Assembly (NCBI GenBank): GCA_028023455.1
Contig: JAQFVV010012396.1
Coordinates: 8,474,085 to 8,538,084 of the forward strand
Origin: Epiperipatus broadwayi
Taxonomy: Eukaryota; Onychophora; Udeonychophora; Euonychophora; Peripatidae
DNA: 64,000 nt
Reading direction: 5' to 3'
The notes under the pieces were generated by a model, which was not told the DNA's origin, did not search any database, and was given only the letters and a program-made list of their open reading frames with translations. This document shows, one piece after another, positions 58,741 through 64,000 of the stretch (positions are counted from its first letter, which is position 1; each line of letters starts with the position of its first letter). The position numbers and the translations under genes are program-made.

Positions 58741-61412
58741 TCTATGCTTTTATTGTTAGTAGTATTTTGAGGCAATTTTAACTTTTTCTTATTGCACTAT
58801 TTTTCTGACAGCTTTCTTTGTTCTCACTAGATTTAAACTTTCAACTTTCATTTTGTTATTAAACCTTTATTATTTATCAGAATATAATAAATTTGACTTC
58901 ATTTGATAGATATTTTTGTTTAGAAATTAAGTAAATTTTAAAAAATCACATTTGATTTCTGGAATTATTTTAAAATATATATTTATGCAAAACAAAACAT
59001 AGTCACATCATCAAATTTCAGGTGGAGCCAATTCAATTTATAAAGTGAACAAAAATCTTCATTGTTTCACATTTGATTTAAAAATCTGAATGAATTGTTT
59101 TTAATAACTACTAAATCTATCAATTTATGCTTTAAAAATTTACAATTTTTTTGTAATTTTTATGATATTGCTAAATATAATACCAATCAGGTAAATGTCC
59201 TCATTTTGTAGACAGCTGTGTTTCCTGTGATCATAATCTATATAGTAACAATATTTAGAAGAAAATATAATTTTATATTTAAAAATAAAATATTTCTGTA
59301 AAAAATGAATATATAATAACATTTACTTTTTATTTTTAATAATTATTACATAATCACAATACCAATACAATTATAAACTTTCCAAAAAATGAAGTTTTTA
59401 GACCATCATATTTTTTTCTCAACTGTCATAATATTTTCTCGAAGTGAACACACAAAGTTTGAGATTGTGAAATATATAGTGGTTATCCATCATCAGTGGA
59501 GCTTGGGATCCTTTGACAGTTCACCTATTAGATTTCCCTGACATATATTGATTTTTTTTGTATTTAAAATATTAGAAAATAAATATACACAAATTTTAAA
59601 GCTGTTAAAAAAAAAAAGTTTCGCAAAATTTTCAGCAAATGGTGAAAAACATAAATTTAAATTTAAAAAAAACTGAAGTGTATCTCTAACACTTTGAAAT
59701 ATGAAATAGTTAAATGGATGTTATATTATTTTTATATGTATTCAGCCACAGTGTGGCTTGTTCATTCATCAGCACTGCCAGTACATATTACCAAATGTTT
59801 AATTGTGTCTTTGCTAGTTTATATTTCCTTTGTTCACTCTGCCTAGAATTTTAATGATAGAATATATTTTGGTGTATATCCACAGGCATGTTTAGTTTTA
59901 CAATTTGGTATTTGTTCCACTATAATTTCATTTCAACTTCAAATATATGGTTAATATCAAGAATCACTGTTTCCTCACCCCAACATAGGTATTGTTCACA
60001 TTATAAGGGTTTTTATATTGCATAATATTTGTTGCTGGTGTATTAATATTTGTTAAGCATCTCCACACTGATATTTTAATATTATTTTGATTGAGTAAAG
60101 TGTATAATATATTTTAGAAGCCTGCACAAAGGTATAGAGATATATTGTTTATGTTATGGATACTGGGTTTGTAAATAAAGATTGTATATTGTGAATAAGA
60201 GAACCATTGGGTAATAAATATCACTTATATGATAAAATTTTAGAAATGGTCTTAAGAAAGATATACTAATGTATTAATTAATATTATTTATAAATTATAA
60301 ATAGTAAATTAAAAGAAATAGTAATAATTATTGTAAATAAATATTTTTATTATATAGATTATTATATGTAAATAAATATTTTATTAATTAAATATGTTTT
60401 TGTTTCATTGCTATTATAATATCATTGCTTAAGCACCTTTATTTTTAAGAAAATCCACTTTAATAAAATTTGCATTAATAATTATTTTTAAGAGTTCATT
60501 TCAATGTTCACATTCATTTTGCTTAATAATGATTTATTTTACTTTCATTCTTAGAAGATAAATGTTATATTATTTACTTCATTTCAAATGCACTTTTTGT
60601 GTAGTTGGCAGCATAAAAGATACTCTTACTGCCTTCTACATCATTTTGATATTGCTTATTCAAATTTGCATCAGAAAATCTAAGATTTCTATGTTTTATG
60701 GTCAGTAGAAGTGAAACAATTATATTTTAAAAATGTAAAGTATTTAAATGTTTTTCAAATTATCATTATATATTACTAAGTATTTGAGTATTCTGTTATT
60801 ATATAATTTCATTTCTACTTTTTTTAAATACTAAGACTCCAAAATAAATTAAAAGAAATGTTAAATGTTCTACTTTTAGTTTAATAATAGTAATCATCAT
60901 ATTTTGTTAAGAAGTTAAAGTATTACCATTAATATTTTGTTCTGAATGCATTTTATTCTAAATTTGAACCCTGAAATCAAGATATATTAAACTTGTAAAA
61001 GATTAAGATATTTTAAAACACAAGATGTGATATTTTAAACTTGCAAAAGAACTTATATTTAAAATAAATTCAAAATTCTTAAAACATAAGATAATTTAAG
61101 AGATAAAGATATTTTAAAAACTATGAGATTTTTTTTAATTATAAAAGAACCTTGTATTTTAATAATTGTATTTAGCTATGGTATTATCTACATATAGGAC
61201 TCATACTCTGAAGTGGGATTTTAAAAATTCATGTCATGTGGCTTCTGTGTGTGTAACCTCAGAACAGATCACTGTTAGTTAGTTAGCCAGCCACCATATT
61301 GTTGCTTAGATTATGTGGTTGTTTTTCAATGATCAACATGCTAAGCTTGAATGTGAGTCTTTCCTTACGTTCTTCCACTCTTTGGTCAATTGTGTGTTAG
61401 GTTACAATATAT
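58741..61412. other. AT-rich non-coding DNA
   Basis: No coding region. A TCATCAG string near 59489 with a TGG/CCA hairpin lacks GAAA (see rejected). Nothing else recognised. Confidence 0.4.
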
Positions 61413-61509
61413 ATTTGAAGGAACTTGAACTCAGAGTTTAAAGCTCTTCACAGCCATCCACTTCATCCTATATAACTGATACACATGACCATATATATAC
61501 AAGTGAAAA

Positions 61510-61580
61510 AGATAAATGGTCTCTAATATATGAATTTCATGCTTAATCTGCACTCATCATTTAGTTAAGATCACCGTCTC
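61510..61580 (-). ncRNA. Degenerate hammerhead, family A left arm of A5
   Basis: Core ATGATGA (61560-61554; C3 to A), GAAA intact. Stem I CTAA/TTAG differs from ACCAA/TTGGT but still pairs; a distal GGT/ACC pair remains. Predicted inactive. Confidence 0.62.
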
Positions 61581-61762
61581 CTATGCACATATATAATCAC
61601 TGCCCAGTCTATATTAAGATAACAAATCTTCAAACTTTAATGGACAAGCCTCAATCTTCTTTACACTCCAACTCTTCAACCATCCATATCATTGAAAGTC
61701 CATGGAGAAAAAGTTTGAAGATTTGCTATCTTAATATAAATTGTACACTTATTGTATTTGGG

Positions 61763-61826
61763 AGATGGTGATCTGGACCATCTGATGAGTACTGGTTCAG
61801 AATAAAATACAAAATTATTTATCTTT
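61763..61826 (+). ncRNA. Degenerate hammerhead, family A right arm of A5
   Basis: Core CTGATGA (61782-61788) is intact. GAAA reads TAAA and the 3' strand of stem I (TTGGT) is deleted. Inactive. Confidence 0.55.
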
Positions 61827-61844
61827 TTTGCTCATATGTGGTCA

Positions 61845-61910
61845 TGTGTATCAGTTGTATAAGATAAAGTGGATGGATGTGGAAAGCTTTAAAGTCTGAG
61901 TTCAAGTCCC
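61845..61910 (+). promoter_or_regulatory. tRNA-like module with box A/B (possible pol III promoter)
   Basis: TGTATCAGTTGTATAAGAT resembles box A, AGTGGATGG follows, and GTTCAAGTCCC (61900-61910) matches the pol III box B consensus GWTCRANNC. The same order stands on the minus strand at 34925-34870 in copy A3 (ATCAATTGTATGAGAT then GTTCAAATCCC). Function is inferred. Confidence 0.42.
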
Positions 61911-61925
61911 TTCTAATTACATTGT

Positions 61926-62246
61926 TTAGTATAGATGCAATATATTTCCTTATACTTTTTTGCAGCACAATGAAATGACAATTAAAAAATATTCTATTGT
62001 TTATTTTTAAGGCATTTTTATTAATATAATTGTTTGATAGTTTCTGCCATTAACAATAACAATGTTTTAAAAGTCTCATTAGAGTTTAGTTATATCCACA
62101 GTTTCAATACATAAGAAACAATGATATCATTTTTAGCTTTATCATATTACAATTATTTTTGTTTTATGGTCTGTGTATCAACACTCATCTAACAAATCCA
62201 GATTAATCTAGGAACTTCATCTCTATTAAAACCTCAAATAATCACT
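61926..62246. other. AT-rich flank upstream of LINE
   Basis: No coding match; an in-frame TAA at 62190-62192 closes the LINE frame upstream. Confidence 0.4.
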
Positions 62247-64000
62247 ATGGGAAATGATGAAAGGAATTCAGACCATTGGCCAAGGATGATGGTGGCCAAG
62301 GATCAGCAGTATATCTCACACCTGGATATTAGTGAGGAAATAACTAGACTATCAAATCACACAGTTACTGCTCATGATTCTATACCTGCCAGAATTTATA
62401 AATCAATATCTTACTTGATAATTGAAGTGCTTGCAAAATATTACAATCAGTTGTGTGCACAACCAATAGATTGGCCAATGATTAATAACAGAATATTTTT
62501 TTGTATAAAAAAGAATAGGAATATACCCATCCCATATGTAAATGACCTGAGAAATATTACTATCGAGGACATTGACTCAAAAATATTTGCTAGAATTATA
62601 TTGAAGAAATTGTATAATAGAATAAAAAATAGAATTTCAGTGGCTTATTACGCTATTAAAGGTAAGAGAGCAACTGATGCAATTATGAAGATCCAGGATG
62701 CAATCAGATATGCCAGGTGTAATAAGTTAACTCAATTCTTTGCAATGCAGATAGACTTTAAATCTGCATTTGATGTGGTTGATTGGTCATTTCTGTCTAG
62801 TTCATTGGCACCACTTGTGAAGGGTGAGGAGAATCTAATTACAGCAATCAACAATTATGTGACCAATGGGAGAATAGCACTTAAAAACTTTGCAAGGCAT
62901 TCTAATTTCTTTGTTCCATCAAGGGGGATCCCACAGGGGTCTCCTCTGGCAGCCCTCCTCTTTGCCGTTTATCTGGATCCGATGATTAGGGAAATAGAAG
63001 CCTCAACCAATGGGATTTTCTTACCTCAGCTTGGTGCCTTTGTTTATGTCACTGCCTTTGTCGATGATGTTATTATTATATTCGAGAATGTGGCCAGGGT
63101 GCATAGAATCTTTAACATCTTAAATAAATTTCAGATCTCTACAGGCTCATGTATTCAATCTTCCAAGTCGGCTGCATGGCAATTGGCCACTGCCAAGAGA
63201 ATCCCATGTGACTTCTTGGGCACGCCTTCCTCCTTTCTAGGGTTGCCTCTCTATCTGTCTAAAACTAAAATGAGTGCCCTCGAAACTAAAATAAATGCCT
63301 TTTCCCCATTTAAATTGTATGAAACAACCAGAGCAAAGGTTTTTAACGCTATTGCTGTTGGTGTGCTCTCTTACTATGGACCATGGATGAAAATCTTTAA
63401 TGCCACTAGTCTTAAGATCATTCAATTGGCAAAAAGATATATTTGGGGTAAGAAGTATAGCCTGATACCTACTAAAATAAGGCAGCTACCGATTGGAGAA
63501 GGGGGTCTCAATTTAATTGACCCTAACTCATTGGTGAGCTTCATTAAGGCAAGAGCTTATTTAAGGATCATTGACGATAATTCGCTCAGGCCGCTAACAC
63601 AGAATAATAATATAGATTCTAACCTGGGGTCGGACGGAGTATCTTATTTTGATGATATGATGATTGCATACAGGGATATCCAGGATGATCTAAACTTAGA
63701 GACCTTAGATAATTTAAAATATAAAGAGCTAAAAAATAGAGAGCTTTCTAATGAAAACTCCTGGCTCAATGCCTCATTAAAAAAAATTCTAAAAAATTTC
63801 CAATCTATTTGTACATCACAGTCTGTTATGAAATTTATTTTCAGATTGATAAATGGAATTTTGCCAACCACCACTTTTTTAAACCAAAGGCTGAAAATGG
63901 GCCTGGATGATCTATGCAAATGCTGTAACAGATCTGACGAGACCTTTCTTCACCTGATGGAGGAATGTACAGCCTTTAGTGATTTGAGATCTATGGCCTT
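62247..64000 (+). CDS. LINE reverse transcriptase, L1/Tx1-like, partial (runs off the window)
   Basis: An open frame of 584 codons from the ATG at 62247 to the window edge; the previous in-frame stop is at 62190. RT blocks: HDSIPARIYKSI (43-54), FCIKKNRNIP (82-91), motif A MQIDFKSAFDVVDW (167-180, D170), IPQGSPLAALLFA (228-240), catalytic FVDD (271-274), SFLGLPLYLSKTKM, then IWGKKY, GEGGLNLIDP and a zinc knuckle CKCC...H...C (557-574), all as in L1/Tx1-type LINEs. The usual FADD is FVDD. Endonuclease and N-terminus are absent, so the copy is 5'-truncated or starts downstream of a degraded part. It is clearly GC-richer than its flanks and has no stop, suggesting a young insertion. Clade assignment is tentative. 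Confidence 0.83.
   Translation, partial: MGNDERNSDHWPRMMVAKDQQYISHLDISEEITRLSNHTVTAHDSIPARIYKSISYLIIEVLAKYYNQLCAQPIDWPMINNRIFFCIKKNRNIPIPYVNDLRNITIEDIDSKIFARIILKKLYNRIKNRISVAYYAIKGKRATDAIMKIQDAIRYARCNKLTQFFAMQIDFKSAFDVVDWSFLSSSLAPLVKGEENLITAINNYVTNGRIALKNFARHSNFFVPSRGIPQGSPLAALLFAVYLDPMIREIEASTNGIFLPQLGAFVYVTAFVDDVIIIFENVARVHRIFNILNKFQISTGSCIQSSKSAAWQLATAKRIPCDFLGTPSSFLGLPLYLSKTKMSALETKINAFSPFKLYETTRAKVFNAIAVGVLSYYGPWMKIFNATSLKIIQLAKRYIWGKKYSLIPTKIRQLPIGEGGLNLIDPNSLVSFIKARAYLRIIDDNSLRPLTQNNNIDSNLGSDGVSYFDDMMIAYRDIQDDLNLETLDNLKYKELKNRELSNENSWLNASLKKILKNFQSICTSQSVMKFIFRLINGILPTTTFLNQRLKMGLDDLCKCCNRSDETFLHLMEECTAFSDLRSMA

Larger units (their letters stand above)
61413..61925. mobile_element. Family A ribozyme element, copy A5 with tRNA-like ends
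   Basis: Inverted pair, more diverged than A4. Both outer ends read outward into a tRNA-like module ending in a perfect box B (right: GAGTTCAAGTCCC, 61898-61910; left, minus strand: GAGTTCAAGTTCC near 61431). The centre pairs CAAACTTTAATGGAC.../...AGTTTGAAG. Both ribozymes are decayed. The 62-codon frame across it is chance. Confidence 0.72.

Noticed and set aside
59470-59510. Minus-strand CTGATGATGGATAACCA resembling a hammerhead core and stem II
   Set aside because: GAAA is absent and no pairing stem I could be found.

Overview
The window is very AT-rich (roughly three quarters A+T by eye) eukaryotic intergenic or intronic DNA. It has no convincing host gene, rRNA or canonical tRNA gene. 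Penelope-like, RTE-like and L1/Tx1-like retroelement remnants, a dead mariner transposase, tRNA-derived SINEs and long TTA/TA microsatellites point to an animal, most likely an AT-rich invertebrate; I cannot name the phylum from sequence alone.

The most interesting content is a set of self-cleaving-ribozyme-bearing repeats. At least four sequence-unrelated repeat families (called A, B, C and M here) each carry a hammerhead ribozyme: a CUGANGA core, a stem II hairpin, GAAA, a tiny self-complementary stem III, and a stem I whose two strands covary from copy to copy. Family B forms a tandem array with a 444-445 bp period (about 7.8-8.9 kb), family C a partial dimer with a 414 bp period (47.9-48.5 kb), and family M a 408 bp monomer array joined to an exact inverted copy (51.5-52.6 kb). 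Family A occurs as head-to-head inverted pairs at four places plus one half copy. This looks like animal retrozymes: non-autonomous retroelements thought to move through circular RNA made by hammerhead cleavage. Several copies also carry tRNA box-B-like elements. Two Penelope-like element remnants (10-11 kb and 46.3-46.6 kb) lie on the same strand as the family C copies, and each ends in a relict hammerhead-like fold. This fits Penelope-like elements as the source or helper, which is an inference.

Layout: 1-6.3 kb, AT-rich DNA with relict repeats; 6.3-12 kb, family A, family B array, Penelope-like element, family C; 12.8-25.3 kb, foldback element, a mariner-type MITE, two SINEs with target-site duplications, a candidate solo LTR and a second family A pair; 26.7-29.7 kb, a dead mariner split by a dead RTE-like LINE; 30-41 kb, foldback elements including a near-perfect 225 bp palindrome, a SINE, RT relics and a structured GC-richer segment; 45-49.4 kb, LINE 3' end, SINE, Penelope-like EN relic, family C dimer, family A pair; 51.5-57.2 kb, the family M palindrome, a candidate LTR/tandem region and a family B copy; 58 kb, TTA/TAG microsatellites; 61.4-61.9 kb, family A; 62.2-64 kb, a LINE reverse transcriptase frame that is still open and runs off the window.

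All RNA structures were paired by hand from the sequence; none was computed.
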